Below, piece after piece: positions 7,655-16,294 of a stretch of DNA of 64,000 bases. The notes beneath the pieces are model-generated. The model saw nothing but the letters and a program-made list of their open reading frames with translations, was not told the origin of the DNA and made no database searches. The translations under genes were made by a program, and so were the position numbers. The first letter of the stretch is position 1; every line of letters starts with the position of its first letter. Source of the DNA: Chloroflexi bacterium UBA6077 (GTDB lineage: Bacteria > Chloroflexota > UBA6077); NCBI GenBank assembly GCA_002436065.1, contig DIXP01000021.1, forward strand, positions 124,001 to 188,000, given 5' to 3'.

Positions 7655-8752
7655 ATGGCACCCATGCGTGTGCAGCGGTTACGGTCTCTACCCCAGTTGG
7701 CAATTGCTCCAAGCGAACAGCCGCTGCCACGGTCAGAATGGGACGCCTACCAGCATCAACTCTTCAAGGACTTCCTCGTAACCCGCAGCGCGACCGTCGG
7801 CGCGAGCACCGTGCACGGCGCCCTCAGTGCGCTGCGGGCCAACTTCCTGCCTTGGCTGGCTCAGCAGGAGCGCTACGTCTGGCAGGTCACTGCCAGCGAC
7901 ATGGACGCCTGGTCCCTCGCACTCAAGAACGCCGTGATGACCCGCACCCATCGACAGTACTTCGCCCATGTCGCCTTCTTCTACGACTGGCTGGTGGCTC
8001 GCAAGGCGGAGGAGATCGAGCAACGATTCGGCGTGACGATCAGCAATCCCGTGGACCGCTTCAACCGCGCCAGACATATGCCGGAGGGCGAACGGCTCGT
8101 GCCAGTGCCCCGCGAGGAGGCAATCACGTTCTTCCTCGCGGCCAGTCGTGCCCAGATCGCCGCCGCCGATTCGGACGACAAATGGCTGCAGGCCTGCCGC
8201 AACCACACGCTGTGGCACGTCCTCAACTGGGCCGGTCTCCGCCGATCGGAAGCCGTGGCTCTGACCCGAATGGATGTCGACCTGGAGGCCGGATTGCTGC
8301 GGGTAGTCGCGGGGAAGCTCGGCAAGGGGCGGCCGGTGCACATCCAGCCTCCCCTTGCCCCCATCCTTCGCTGGTATCTCCAGGAGGTACGGCCCCAGGT
8401 CACCGGTGGGTGGCGCGACACGACCCTCTTTATCAACCAGAAGGGACGCGCCTTTCACCCGGACAGTGCCAGGAACTTGCTTCACCAGCAGCAGGTTCTG
8501 GCGGGGCTGCCGGAGGAGGATCAGTTCACCTGCCACGGCTTCCGGCGGGCCTATGCGACACGCCTATACAAGGCCCTGCGTCGGCAGGCGTTCCGTGACC
8601 CGCTGATCTACGTCAAAGAGCAGTTGGGCCACCTCTACCTGAGCACCACCCAGCGCTACTGCCAGCTTGACGACGACTACCGTCACTTCCTCGCTCGCGA
8701 CGCAGCGCTGGCGCTCACTGCCCATTACGAAGGAGGAGCCCATGACGATTAA
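7655..8752 (+). CDS. Tyrosine recombinase / phage-type integrase
   Basis: A protein of 365 residues. I place the start at the ATG at 7655, because AGGAGGGA lies 6 nt upstream; the earlier ATG at 7622 has no ribosome site. The N-terminal SAM-like DNA-binding half (about residues 20-150) precedes the catalytic domain. All active-site residues can be seen: R196 in AGLRRSEAVAL, K in GKLGKGRPV, H294 and R297 in CHGFRRAYAT, H326 in LGHLYLSTTQRY, and nucleophile Y335. It should cut and rejoin DNA at specific sites. It heads a three-gene overlapping operon with an HTH-like protein and a zinc-ribbon recombinase-like protein, a layout reminiscent of transposon-type recombinase clusters. Confidence 0.92.
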   Translation: MAPMRVQRLRSLPQLAIAPSEQPLPRSEWDAYQHQLFKDFLVTRSATVGASTVHGALSALRANFLPWLAQQERYVWQVTASDMDAWSLALKNAVMTRTHRQYFAHVAFFYDWLVARKAEEIEQRFGVTISNPVDRFNRARHMPEGERLVPVPREEAITFFLAASRAQIAAADSDDKWLQACRNHTLWHVLNWAGLRRSEAVALTRMDVDLEAGLLRVVAGKLGKGRPVHIQPPLAPILRWYLQEVRPQVTGGWRDTTLFINQKGRAFHPDSARNLLHQQQVLAGLPEEDQFTCHGFRRAYATRLYKALRRQAFRDPLIYVKEQLGHLYLSTTQRYCQLDDDYRHFLARDAALALTAHYEGGAHDD

Positions 8753-9128
8753 GTGGAACCTGCGCGTGGCGATGGCCGAGCGAGGCATCTTCACCATGGC
8801 CGAACTCGGTCGTCGCCTCAAGGAGGAGTCGGACTACCCGCTGACTCCACCAGCTCTGCATCGCCTTGGTGGCGGCAGGGACGGGGAGCCGCCGAAGGAG
8901 ATCAAGCTGGCCACCCTGAACGCACTGCTCCAGGCGCTCGACTTCCCGGCAATCGATTTCGGCATCTTCAAGTACGAGCCGCCCACGCCGGAGAACACGG
9001 CGGCTCAGCCGCTCGTCGTCAACGCCGATGTCCGGCCGGTGAAAGTGCCGCACCAGCGCAAACGACAGGGTGACGCGGCACCGCCAGCACCAAGAGTGCG
9101 CCGGACACCCCCACCGGATGCCAAGTAA
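8742..9128 (+). CDS. Small helix-turn-helix (XRE-like) protein
   Basis: A protein of 128 residues with AGGAGGAG before the ATG, overlapping the recombinase stop by 11 nt. Residues 1-70 look like a Cro/CI-type HTH: NLRVAMAERGIFTMAELGRRLK, then LTPPALHRLGGG, then IKLATLNALLQALD. The remaining residues are Pro/Arg-rich, basic and probably disordered. Overlapping genes on both sides suggest it works with the two recombinases, as a directionality or regulatory factor. It could bind the inverted repeat at 7589-7621. Function is inferred from fold and context. Confidence 0.65.
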   Translation: MTIKWNLRVAMAERGIFTMAELGRRLKEESDYPLTPPALHRLGGGRDGEPPKEIKLATLNALLQALDFPAIDFGIFKYEPPTPENTAAQPLVVNADVRPVKVPHQRKRQGDAAPPAPRVRRTPPPDAK

Positions 9129-10515
9129 GCCGCGGCTATTCGAGTGCCCCGGATGCGGTCGCACCCGGATGACAGTCGTTCGACGCGGTCTCTGCGCCAC
9201 CTGCTACGAGCGGTCGCTCGCTCCACGGCAGCGGAAGACCATGGCTACGTGCCAGCAGTGTCGCCGGACGCGCCTGGCCTATCACCGGCGGGGTCTCTGT
9301 CCGGCTTGCTACGAACGCCGTCGATACCGGACGTTTCGCTGTACCGGCTGCGGGAGGTCTGTCGAGGCGCCTGCCTCCTTCGCGGCGATGGCGACCTGCC
9401 CGCGTTGCTGGAATCGAGCACGGACCGGCGAATTCACCTGCCAGGCCTGCGGCCAACGCAAGATCACCCGCCCTGAGAATGGCCTATGCCGGTCATGCGC
9501 CCGGCTAAAGCGGATGCGTGTCGCCACCTGTCGGATCTGCGGGCAGACAAGGAAGACGGAATACAACTCCGACGACGTCTGTCACGCCTGCCGGCTTGAA
9601 GGTAGGGCTCGGAGCAAGGGCGTCTTGCCCGCGCCGAGGGCCGAGACGCAGGAAGCCTACGAGGCTTGGATGCTGGAGAACCTCGCCCCCTTGCGTCGCG
9701 CCTGGGTGCGTGAGTTCTTGGCGACCGCCTATCGCGACCGTGCCCCGTCGACCCGCCGTCGGCGCCTAGCGGTCCTGGTCAGGTTCGACACCTACTTGAC
9801 TGCGGAGACCGCGGTCGGCGAGGGTCAGTGGACTCTGATCGCGCCGGAGCAGGTAGAAGGCTTCCTGGCGACCCGGAGCCGATTCTGTCTCGAGCCGGCC
9901 CGAGTGTTCTTTCAGTGGCTCAAGGCGCGTAAACACGGCACACCGCTCGCCGTGGTGCTGCCCGAAGTGCCCCGGCTCACGCGCCTGCGAACCCTGCCCC
10001 TGCAGCAGGTATTCGCCCTCTACCGTCGCTGGACCACGAGCGAGGGCCCACCCGCCGAGGCGCTGGCGGGCCTGCTGGTGCTGCTTCATTGCCTGACGAA
10101 CGGGGAATTGCGCCAGCTTCGCATGACAGATGTGCTGGCACCGGACCAGTTGCTGGTCGGCGGGCGGATAGTCGAGCTGGCTCCGCCGATCGTTGCCGTG
10201 CTGGACCGATATCTCGCGTGGCGGAAGGAATGTTACAGCGGCCCCTCCCATTACCTGCTGGTCAGCAGGGCTAGCCGGCTGCACGATCGCCCAGTATCGG
10301 CGATCTGGTTCCAAGAGAACCTCTTGGGGGTGCCCGTCGCCAATCTGCGGCAATCGGCGATCCAGCGGTTGGTCCAGGTGCTGGGTTGTGATGGGCTCCA
10401 ACTGGCAGCGCATACCAACCTGTCGATCCAGACGATACAGGGGTATCTCAAGCTCTTCGGCCAGCCTGCGCCCTGGAAAGCTGATGAGGCCAGGCAGGAC
10501 CAGCAGACCGGGTAA
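9118..10515 (+). CDS. Recombinase-like protein with five tandem zinc ribbons
   Basis: A protein of 465 residues; the ATG at 9118 overlaps the previous stop by 11 nt. Residues about 8-165 hold ten CxxC pairs, which group into five zinc ribbons (for example FECPGCGRTR with GLCATCYERS). The remaining 300 residues follow the layout of a tyrosine recombinase: an N-terminal helical domain (STRRRRLAVLVRFDTYL), a LLVLLHCLTNGELRQLRMTDV helix pair, and AAHTNLSIQTIQGYL at the end. The first catalytic Arg and the HxxR histidine appear replaced, although the final His and Tyr remain. It is therefore probably a DNA-binding partner subunit and not an independent enzyme. Confidence 0.75.
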   Translation: MPSKPRLFECPGCGRTRMTVVRRGLCATCYERSLAPRQRKTMATCQQCRRTRLAYHRRGLCPACYERRRYRTFRCTGCGRSVEAPASFAAMATCPRCWNRARTGEFTCQACGQRKITRPENGLCRSCARLKRMRVATCRICGQTRKTEYNSDDVCHACRLEGRARSKGVLPAPRAETQEAYEAWMLENLAPLRRAWVREFLATAYRDRAPSTRRRRLAVLVRFDTYLTAETAVGEGQWTLIAPEQVEGFLATRSRFCLEPARVFFQWLKARKHGTPLAVVLPEVPRLTRLRTLPLQQVFALYRRWTTSEGPPAEALAGLLVLLHCLTNGELRQLRMTDVLAPDQLLVGGRIVELAPPIVAVLDRYLAWRKECYSGPSHYLLVSRASRLHDRPVSAIWFQENLLGVPVANLRQSAIQRLVQVLGCDGLQLAAHTNLSIQTIQGYLKLFGQPAPWKADEARQDQQTG

Positions 10516-10592
10516 GAACGACGGGCTGCCAAGGCGGCGGTGTCGTGTTAGCAACCACCGTCTGTTCTACGCTAGCTCTCCTCCAGGGCGAT

Positions 10593-11090
10593 CTACGCTT
10601 CGTGAGGGAGGTCCTCCCAGGTGCGGTTCCGGATCGTCTCCAGGGCTTCCGAAGACCACCCTAACACCTCCCTCAAGAACACAGCAGGAAGCATCACCCG
10701 GACGCGCTTCTGGAACCGTTCCGCCGTGGCATCCGGGTCGGTGAAGTCCCGGTCGTTGCTAACGAAGATGTCCACCCCGCCGTCCAGCAACGCCAGCGCG
10801 ATGGGCACATCCTTCTCGCTGCGCACCAGATCCCGATTCGGTCGTACGGCCCCCACAGAGGGCATCGCGAGCTCTTCATATCCCGACCCGCTCAGAAAGG
10901 CCTCGAGGGCTGCGATCTGGGCCGGATGACCCAGGTGGCGCCGAGCTTCGGTGACGACCTGCTCTGGCAGTGCCAGGTCAAAGGCCCCGCGCACCGCCGC
11001 CCGCATGACCTCGTGGGGCCAGCGGGGCAACCGTACTCCGGCGATGAGGACGTTGGCATCCAGACCTACCCGGAGGCTATCCTGCGGCAT
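10593..11090 (-). CDS. PIN-domain toxin (VapC-like ribonuclease)
   Basis: A protein of 165 residues. Acidic residues expected of a PIN nuclease are present: D11 in VGLDANVLIAG, a glutamate in the central helix, and the C-terminal SNDRDF pair. These coordinate metal for RNA cleavage. The start overlaps the end of the antitoxin gene by 14 nt, the usual antitoxin-first order for such pairs. It may stabilise the mobile segment on its left. It converges with the recombinase operon, with only 77 nt between their ends. Confidence 0.85.
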   Translation of the reverse strand: MPQDSLRVGLDANVLIAGVRLPRWPHEVMRAAVRGAFDLALPEQVVTEARRHLGHPAQIAALEAFLSGSGYEELAMPSVGAVRPNRDLVRSEKDVPIALALLDGGVDIFVSNDRDFTDPDATAERFQKRVRVMLPAVFLREVLGWSSEALETIRNRTWEDLPHEA

Positions 11091-11382
11091 ATCGTTCGCG
11101 GTACAGGGCTTCGCGTGTGCGCCTTACTGCTTCGACTATCTGCTCCTCGCTCGGCTCAGGGCCACCGACCTCACGGGCGGCCCGGCTCGCTAGATGGGTG
11201 AACTCCGCCGCGGCCTTTTCGCGCCGCAGCCGCTCCAGGATATCGAAATCGTCGAGGGTCACTACAGCCACGAAGGGCTGTCCCTGCTTCTCGACGATGA
11301 CAGGTTCGCCGGTGTAGCGGACCCGGTCTGTGAGCTCGGCGAAGCGAGCTCGGGCCTCTCTAGCTGAGACCCGCTTGGCCAT
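11077..11382 (-). CDS. Phd/YefM-family antitoxin
   Basis: A protein of 101 residues. I chose the ATG at 11382 because AGGAAGGAG lies just upstream and the family begins with this kind of sequence (MAKRVSAREARARFAELTDRV... in two parts). The N-terminal DNA-binding half continues with EPVIVEKQGQPFVAVVTLDDF, typical of Phd/YefM proteins. The C-terminal helix, EEQIVEAVRRTREALYRERY, would wrap the toxin. The protein normally represses its own promoter, which would lie in the gap to the right. It pairs with the overlapping PIN toxin gene. Confidence 0.88.
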   Translation of the reverse strand: MAKRVSAREARARFAELTDRVRYTGEPVIVEKQGQPFVAVVTLDDFDILERLRREKAAAEFTHLASRAAREVGGPEPSEEQIVEAVRRTREALYRERYAAG

Positions 11383-12238
11383 GGGGTACTCCTTCCTGGT
11401 GTTATGCCTTGGTAGTTGGTTCCGACCCTCCCTCACTATTGTCGCTCGGCTGTGTACCCGGTGTCAATAGCGTACACGGTGACCTCGTGGTACCACGAAG
11501 AGTCAGAACTGAGCTGGGAGGGTCGGTGCTGCGGCGGCTTGGCCTCTGGCCGGCCACTGCGGTTTCTTGGAACTTGCCCATGCCCCTCTGGTGCACCACC
11601 GGCGGATGAAAAGGGTCGTGCCCGATGCCATCCTGGTCGTAGGACGCTCTCTCATGGCACTGGCGCCCCACCCCTTGACTGGCCATCGCCGTGGCCGTAC
11701 CCTGCTCCTCGTCCGGCGAAACGGAAGCGTGGCAACACGGGAGCGTGACCCGCCGAGGGATACCCGGATGGGGTGCGACGGTTGTCCGTCTGGGGAGGTC
11801 TTCGGACCTCCCCGCCCACCGTCCTGATCCCCAGGACAACCAGAGCTTCCCCCCATGCCTTATAAACTCAAAGCCTCGGCTACTACGGCGTTCCCCGAAG
11901 CAGCGAGCGCCATCCACCCGCCCCCTCACACATCGCACTGGCAAACCCGGCGCTCCAGCAAAGCGCCGCTAACGGACATCTGATCTGCCAAGTTGGCTCA
12001 ACACTCCGTGGGGACCGCGCGACAAGCGGGCCAAAGGTGGCCGTTATCGCTCACAGCCAGCTTGCTCATCGCGGGTAGCGTCTTGAGCACACTGGAGCGC
12101 TTCTGTCCTCCGGGCATCCCGCTCATCGGCTGCCTGCCCGCAACGATCTGGGCAATCGAGAGCAACCGCCGGTCTCCTCGTTCTCCAGGAATCATCGCAA
12201 GCGATTTACGTTCAAGTTAACTCAAGGAGGAAGAACAT
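11383..12238. other. 856-nt gap without a convincing gene
   Basis: No reading frame here has a good ribosome site together with protein-like composition. The gap should hold the divergent promoters for the antitoxin (left) and the methyltransferase operon (right). AAGGAGG at about 12224-12230 serves the latter. The middle contains adjacent GC-rich hairpins, listed separately. Confidence 0.5.
11780..11841 (+). other. Nested GC-rich hairpins, possible structured RNA
   Basis: A perfect 9-bp stem (ggggaggtc at 11792-11800, gacctcccc at 11805-11813) closes on a TTCG tetraloop. A second hairpin (gtcctg at 11821-11826, caggac at 11832-11837) follows, and an 8-bp outer pair (11780-11787 with 11834-11841) competes with it. 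No T-tract follows. It could be a small RNA, a leader element or a factor-dependent terminator. Confidence 0.35.
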
Positions 12239-13297
12239 ATGGGTCGCCTAGAATCCACCGCCCGAGCGGGATACTTCCCAACCCCACCACGGGTAGCGGC
12301 GGCAATCGCCCGGTACCTGGCCCCATCGGCGGGAGGCGGCAAGCGTGTCGTCCGGCTCCTGGACCCGTGCGCCGGCCTCGGCGAGGCGGCTGCGACCGTC
12401 GCCAAGGCGCTGGGCGCCGAGAGCTACGGCATAGAGCTGAACGAGCAGCGGGCCGAGGCCGCGCGAGCCCTGCTCGACCACGTGCTGTCCACCAGCGCCT
12501 TCGCGGTTCGCCTCGCCAACGGCGCCTTCTCCTGCCTGTTTCTGAATAGTCCGTATGACTACGACGAAGAGAAACGCCGCCTGGAGCACGCCTTCCTCAC
12601 CAGCCTGACCCGGGCGCTCTGCCCAGGCGGCGTGCTCGTCTTCCTGATCCCGCAGCCCCGGCTGGCCGTCTCGGCCCGCTACCTGGCCAGCCACTACACG
12701 GGCCTGCTCGGGTTCCGGTTTCCCGACCCGGAATTCGCGGCCTACCGCCAGATGGTGCTCTTCGGCGTGAGGAAGCCGCAGCCGACGCTCGACGCACAAA
12801 GCCAGAACCGACTGGAGGCCTGGAGCGCGGGGGATCTACCAACCCTACAGGACGCGCCCGCCCAACCGGTGCTCAGCGTGCCGGCTCTCGCTGGCGGCGA
12901 CATCCTGTTCGCCTCGCTCTTCTTCGATCCGGTTCAGGCGGTGGCTGAGGCCAAGCGCCGGGGCGTGTGGACTCAGCCTCAACTGGCCGAGCAGCTCTGG
13001 CCGCCCGACGAGCGGCCAGTTCGGCCCTTGATGCCCCTGCGGAAGGGCCACCTGGCCCTGCTCATCGCCGCCGGAATGCTCAACAACGTGGTCCTCAGCC
13101 AGAACGGGGAACGGCTGCTGGTCAAAGGCCGCACCCACAAGGAACTGGTGCCCGTCGAGAGCGCCGACGAGGACACCGAGGTCCACCGAGAGGTAATTCG
13201 GACCTCCGTGGTCGTTCTCGACCTGGACACCGGCGCCCTTCAGGTCGTCGGCCAGGGAGAGGGCGGAAACGTGGCCGAGGAGAAGCAAGCCGCATGA
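12239..13297 (+). CDS. DUF6094-type class I SAM methyltransferase (adenine-specific DNA methylase-like)
   Basis: A protein of 352 residues; AAGGAGG lies about 8 nt before the ATG. The N-terminus GYFPTPPRVAAAIARYLAP precedes the SAM-binding loop LDPCAGLGEAAATVA. ESYGIELNEQRAE supplies the acidic residue for the ribose, and LNSPYD stands in for the NPPY catalytic motif of N6-adenine methylases. The C-terminal half is an extra domain that I cannot name. Such proteins are found on plasmids and integrative elements next to SNF2-type helicases, exactly as here: the stop overlaps the helicase start (ATGA). It may protect or mark element DNA. The substitution of NPPY by NSPY leaves the activity uncertain. 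Confidence 0.8.
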   Translation: MGRLESTARAGYFPTPPRVAAAIARYLAPSAGGGKRVVRLLDPCAGLGEAAATVAKALGAESYGIELNEQRAEAARALLDHVLSTSAFAVRLANGAFSCLFLNSPYDYDEEKRRLEHAFLTSLTRALCPGGVLVFLIPQPRLAVSARYLASHYTGLLGFRFPDPEFAAYRQMVLFGVRKPQPTLDAQSQNRLEAWSAGDLPTLQDAPAQPVLSVPALAGGDILFASLFFDPVQAVAEAKRRGVWTQPQLAEQLWPPDERPVRPLMPLRKGHLALLIAAGMLNNVVLSQNGERLLVKGRTHKELVPVESADEDTEVHREVIRTSVVVLDLDTGALQVVGQGEGGNVAEEKQAA

Positions 13298-15570
13298 ACC
13301 TGGCCGAACTGATCGACCGCTACAACAACGCCATCACCCGGGCCGTGGTCCGCGCCTACCCGCCTGTCTACGATGCCGAGGCCCGACGGGCCTGTGGCTT
13401 CGATCTCCGGCGGATCCTTCGCCGCCCCCTGGGCGCCCAGGGCGATGCCATCCGTGCTATCGCCCTTTCCCTCCAACAGGGAGCCGGCACCAATGTGGTT
13501 GGGGAGATGGGGGTGGGCAAGTCCATGCTGGCCGTCGCTGCCGCCTACCTCGCCGGCTTCCACCGGGTGCTGATCCTCTGTCCACCACACCTGGTCAAGA
13601 AGTGGCGCCGCGAGGTGCTGGCTACCGTCCCAGGCGCCCGGGTGGCTATCGTCCGGACCATAGGCGACCTGGAGCGAGCCAGGTTGCTGGGAGGGGCTAT
13701 CCAGTTCGTCATCTGCTCCCGCGAGCAGGCGAAGCTGGGTTACCGCTGGGTACCCGCGGCGGTAGAACGACTCGTCCGCGACGAGGTGGGAGGTGTCGCC
13801 CGCGACGAGACGGGCGAGATCCTACGCCAACTCTGCTGCCCGAGCTGTTTCCAACCGATTGCCGACGACGAGGGAGTGCCCCTCGGCCAGACCGACCTCC
13901 GGGCCAAGAAGCGGCACTGCTATTTCTGCGGCGGGGCGCTCTGGCAGGCGGATCGCACCGGCCCCCGCCGATTCCCTCTGGCCGATTACGCGCGCCGCCG
14001 TCTGGCCAACTACTTCGATCTCCTCGTTACAGACGAAGTGCATGAGTACAAAGCCCGGGGGTCCGCCCAGGGGTTGGCGGCCGCCGGGCTCGCCGAGGCC
14101 TGCGGCAAGACCCTCACCCTCACCGGCACCGTCTTCGGCGGCTACAGCTCGACCCTGTTCTACCTGCTGTGGCGCTTCTCCCCCGCAGTCCGCTCCGAGT
14201 TCGGCTATCGGGACGAGGCGAAATGGGTCAGCCGCTACGGCATCGTGGAGCGGATCACCAAGAAGGACCCAGACGCCTACGCCGACGACGGCCGCCACTC
14301 CAAGCGCCGAAGCTACCTAACCCGCACCGTCGAGAAGCCGGGCGTCTCTCCGGCGATCCTGTTCCACCTGATCGGAAACACCGTGTTCCTCCGCCTGGCC
14401 GACGTCGCCAGAGACCTGCCCCCTTACACGGAGCGGGTCGCCCTCTTCCCACTGGATCGAGGCGAGAGCCCGGACGTTCCTTCCCAGGCGAGCAGCTACC
14501 ACCTGCTCGCCCAGGACCTCTGGCGAGCCGTGGCGGAGGCGCTCCAGGAGGGCTCAAAGCGGCTGCTGGCCACCTACCTTCAGGCGTTGCTTTCCTATCC
14601 CGACGGCTGCACCCGGGGCGAGACGGTGCTGGATCCGGAGACGGGGAGCGTCCTCGCCCACGCCCCCGCTCTGCCCGAGGACCGGCTCTATCCAAAGGAG
14701 CAGGCACTTGTGAAGTTGGCACGCCGCGAACGGGATCGGGGCAGGCGGGTGCTGGTCTACATCACCCATACAGAGAAGCGAGATATCAGCCCCCGGCTGC
14801 GCGACCTTCTGGAGAGGGAGGGGTTTCGAGTGGCGGTGCTCAAGGCAAGCACCGTGGCGGCCGATCGGCGGGAGGAGTGGGTCGCCGCTCGAGTTCGGGA
14901 GGGCGCCGACGTCCTTATCTGCCACCCTCGCCTGGTGCAAACCGGCCTCGACCTGGTGGACTGGCCTTCGATCGTTTGGTACGAGACCGAGTACAGCGTG
15001 TACGTGATGCGCCAGGCGAGCCGCCGCTCGTGGCGTATCGGCCAGCGCCGGCCGGTGGAGGTCACCTTCTTCGTCTACGAGGGAACCCTCCAGGCCGAGG
15101 CGCTGGCCCTCGTGGCCGCGAAGATGCGCTCTGCCCTGATGGTGGAGGGCGAGCTCCCCGAAGACGGGCTAGCGGCACTGGAAGGCGACGGCCAGGACGT
15201 GTTTCTCGCCCTCGCCCGCCGCCTGACCAACCAGGCCCCGAGCGATGGGCAATCCCTGGAGGCTCTCTTCGCCCAGACCCGCACGGCCGAGGCGGAGGCC
15301 GAGGGCTTCTTGGTCGATGACATCTGGCAGGCGGAGCCCGAGCGAGTGGACCACGTGCTGCCTGCAGAAGCAGTCCATGTCGCAGAAGCCGATCTGTGGA
15401 CACAGATACTTGCCCCAGAGCCTAAGACCCAGGGCTGTCCGACTCAGGACCCAGCCCCCATCAAACACGCCCGCGTCGTGAGTTTGGAGGAACTAGCGGC
15501 ACTGGTTCGCCGACCGAAGCCGAGGCGCAAGCCGGTGCCCGAAGGGCAACTGACCCTGTTCCGCCCGTAG
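13294..15570 (+). CDS. SNF2/SF2-type helicase with zinc insert and C-terminal clamp-binding peptide
   Basis: A protein of 758 residues; the ATG at 13294 overlaps the methyltransferase stop. SF2 motifs are clear: Walker A GEMGVGKS (about residue 70), DEVHE (about 247), LTLTGT, and QASRRSWRIGQ (about 574), the last typical of SNF2 proteins. A four-cysteine zinc insert (CCPSC and CYFC, about residues 180-212) interrupts the first lobe. The last residues are EGQLTLFRP; QLTLF (bases 15547-15561) is a close match to the beta-clamp-binding pentapeptide and lies in a disordered basic tail where such motifs usually sit. With a clamp gene 11 kb upstream, I infer recruitment to replication sites on the element. 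Confidence 0.9.
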   Translation: MNLAELIDRYNNAITRAVVRAYPPVYDAEARRACGFDLRRILRRPLGAQGDAIRAIALSLQQGAGTNVVGEMGVGKSMLAVAAAYLAGFHRVLILCPPHLVKKWRREVLATVPGARVAIVRTIGDLERARLLGGAIQFVICSREQAKLGYRWVPAAVERLVRDEVGGVARDETGEILRQLCCPSCFQPIADDEGVPLGQTDLRAKKRHCYFCGGALWQADRTGPRRFPLADYARRRLANYFDLLVTDEVHEYKARGSAQGLAAAGLAEACGKTLTLTGTVFGGYSSTLFYLLWRFSPAVRSEFGYRDEAKWVSRYGIVERITKKDPDAYADDGRHSKRRSYLTRTVEKPGVSPAILFHLIGNTVFLRLADVARDLPPYTERVALFPLDRGESPDVPSQASSYHLLAQDLWRAVAEALQEGSKRLLATYLQALLSYPDGCTRGETVLDPETGSVLAHAPALPEDRLYPKEQALVKLARRERDRGRRVLVYITHTEKRDISPRLRDLLEREGFRVAVLKASTVAADRREEWVAARVREGADVLICHPRLVQTGLDLVDWPSIVWYETEYSVYVMRQASRRSWRIGQRRPVEVTFFVYEGTLQAEALALVAAKMRSALMVEGELPEDGLAALEGDGQDVFLALARRLTNQAPSDGQSLEALFAQTRTAEAEAEGFLVDDIWQAEPERVDHVLPAEAVHVAEADLWTQILAPEPKTQGCPTQDPAPIKHARVVSLEELAALVRRPKPRRKPVPEGQLTLFRP

Positions 15571-15600
15571 CAGCCAGGAGCAACTGACGCCACATGGAAT

Positions 15601-15651
15601 GCCGGCTCATCAGCAGGTGAACGTGCCCCAATCCTGTATGAGCCGGCTTTT
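15601..15651 (+). terminator. Rho-independent terminator after the helicase operon
   Basis: A perfect 10-bp stem (gccggctcat at 15601-15610, atgagccggc at 15638-15647) is followed at once by ttttctt. The loop is long (27 nt), but the stem and T-run fit termination of the methyltransferase-helicase transcript. Confidence 0.72.
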
Positions 15652-15786
15652 CTTATTGCTGTTATTTTGCTCCCCGGACATCTGCTTGATGGTCGCCCGG
15701 CGGCCGCCGGCATCCTACAACACCTTGCCGAACACATGCGGCCTCGTTAGTAGTATCCTCATGTGGAGAATAGTGAGGGGAACGAG

Positions 15787-16140
15787 ATGGCTGATAGCGA
15801 CATCTTCAGGGTAACCAACGGCGAGGGCCGGACTTTCAACGTGAATCTGATTCGGCCTGGGGAGCCCGACCGCCACGGAGGCCGCGGTCAATGGCAGAAC
15901 CCGACAATGCCTATCGTCGAGTTCTATGACGCTGCCTACGAGGGCGATTCCCGGTTTGGCCCATATGGTCAGTTCACGGGCGGTCGCTACTACGTCTCGG
16001 ACTTCCTTGAGCACCCGAAAGGTGTGGGACTGGCATTGCACGGCGGCGTCCCTGCGTGGCGACTGGAGGCAGCGGCGATAGTCGAAGTGCAGAAATGGCT
16101 TCGTGCTACGAGCTTAGAGACAGGCACCGGGCAGCCTTGA
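15787..16140 (+). CDS. Small hypothetical protein
   Basis: A protein of 117 residues. The ATG at 15787 is preferred over an upstream GTG at 15763 because GAGGGGA lies about 5 nt upstream. It has a beta-rich look: SDIFRVTNGEGRTFNVNLIRPG, then MPIVEFYDAAYEGD, YGQFTGGRYYVSDFLEH and a final helix EAAAIVEVQKWL. No family is recognised. It stands alone after a terminator and converges on the minus-strand gene to its right. Confidence 0.6.
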   Translation: MADSDIFRVTNGEGRTFNVNLIRPGEPDRHGGRGQWQNPTMPIVEFYDAAYEGDSRFGPYGQFTGGRYYVSDFLEHPKGVGLALHGGVPAWRLEAAAIVEVQKWLRATSLETGTGQP

Positions 16141-16294
16141 CCTTGTGCCAACACAATCTACTCGTCGGTTGCTCTCTGCCGAAGGGAGGACCACTGCTGC
16201 TCTGTCATGGTGTGCAGTCTCTTGCGGACCGTTGTAGGCCAGCAGGCTGGTCGAGGTGACCAGCACCGCCTCCGCCAGCACTGAACCGAGCGTC

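Noticed and set aside
7501..8598. Long plus-strand frame from TTG 7501 with a strong ribosome site
   Set aside because: It overlaps the recombinase in another frame, and its product is Arg/Pro/Ala-rich with no protein-like pattern; the recombinase has all catalytic residues. Only the ribosome site is kept as a finding.
11402..11944. Minus-strand frame of 180 codons in the gap after the toxin-antitoxin pair
   Set aside because: No ribosome site, and the composition looks like translated GC-rich non-coding DNA.
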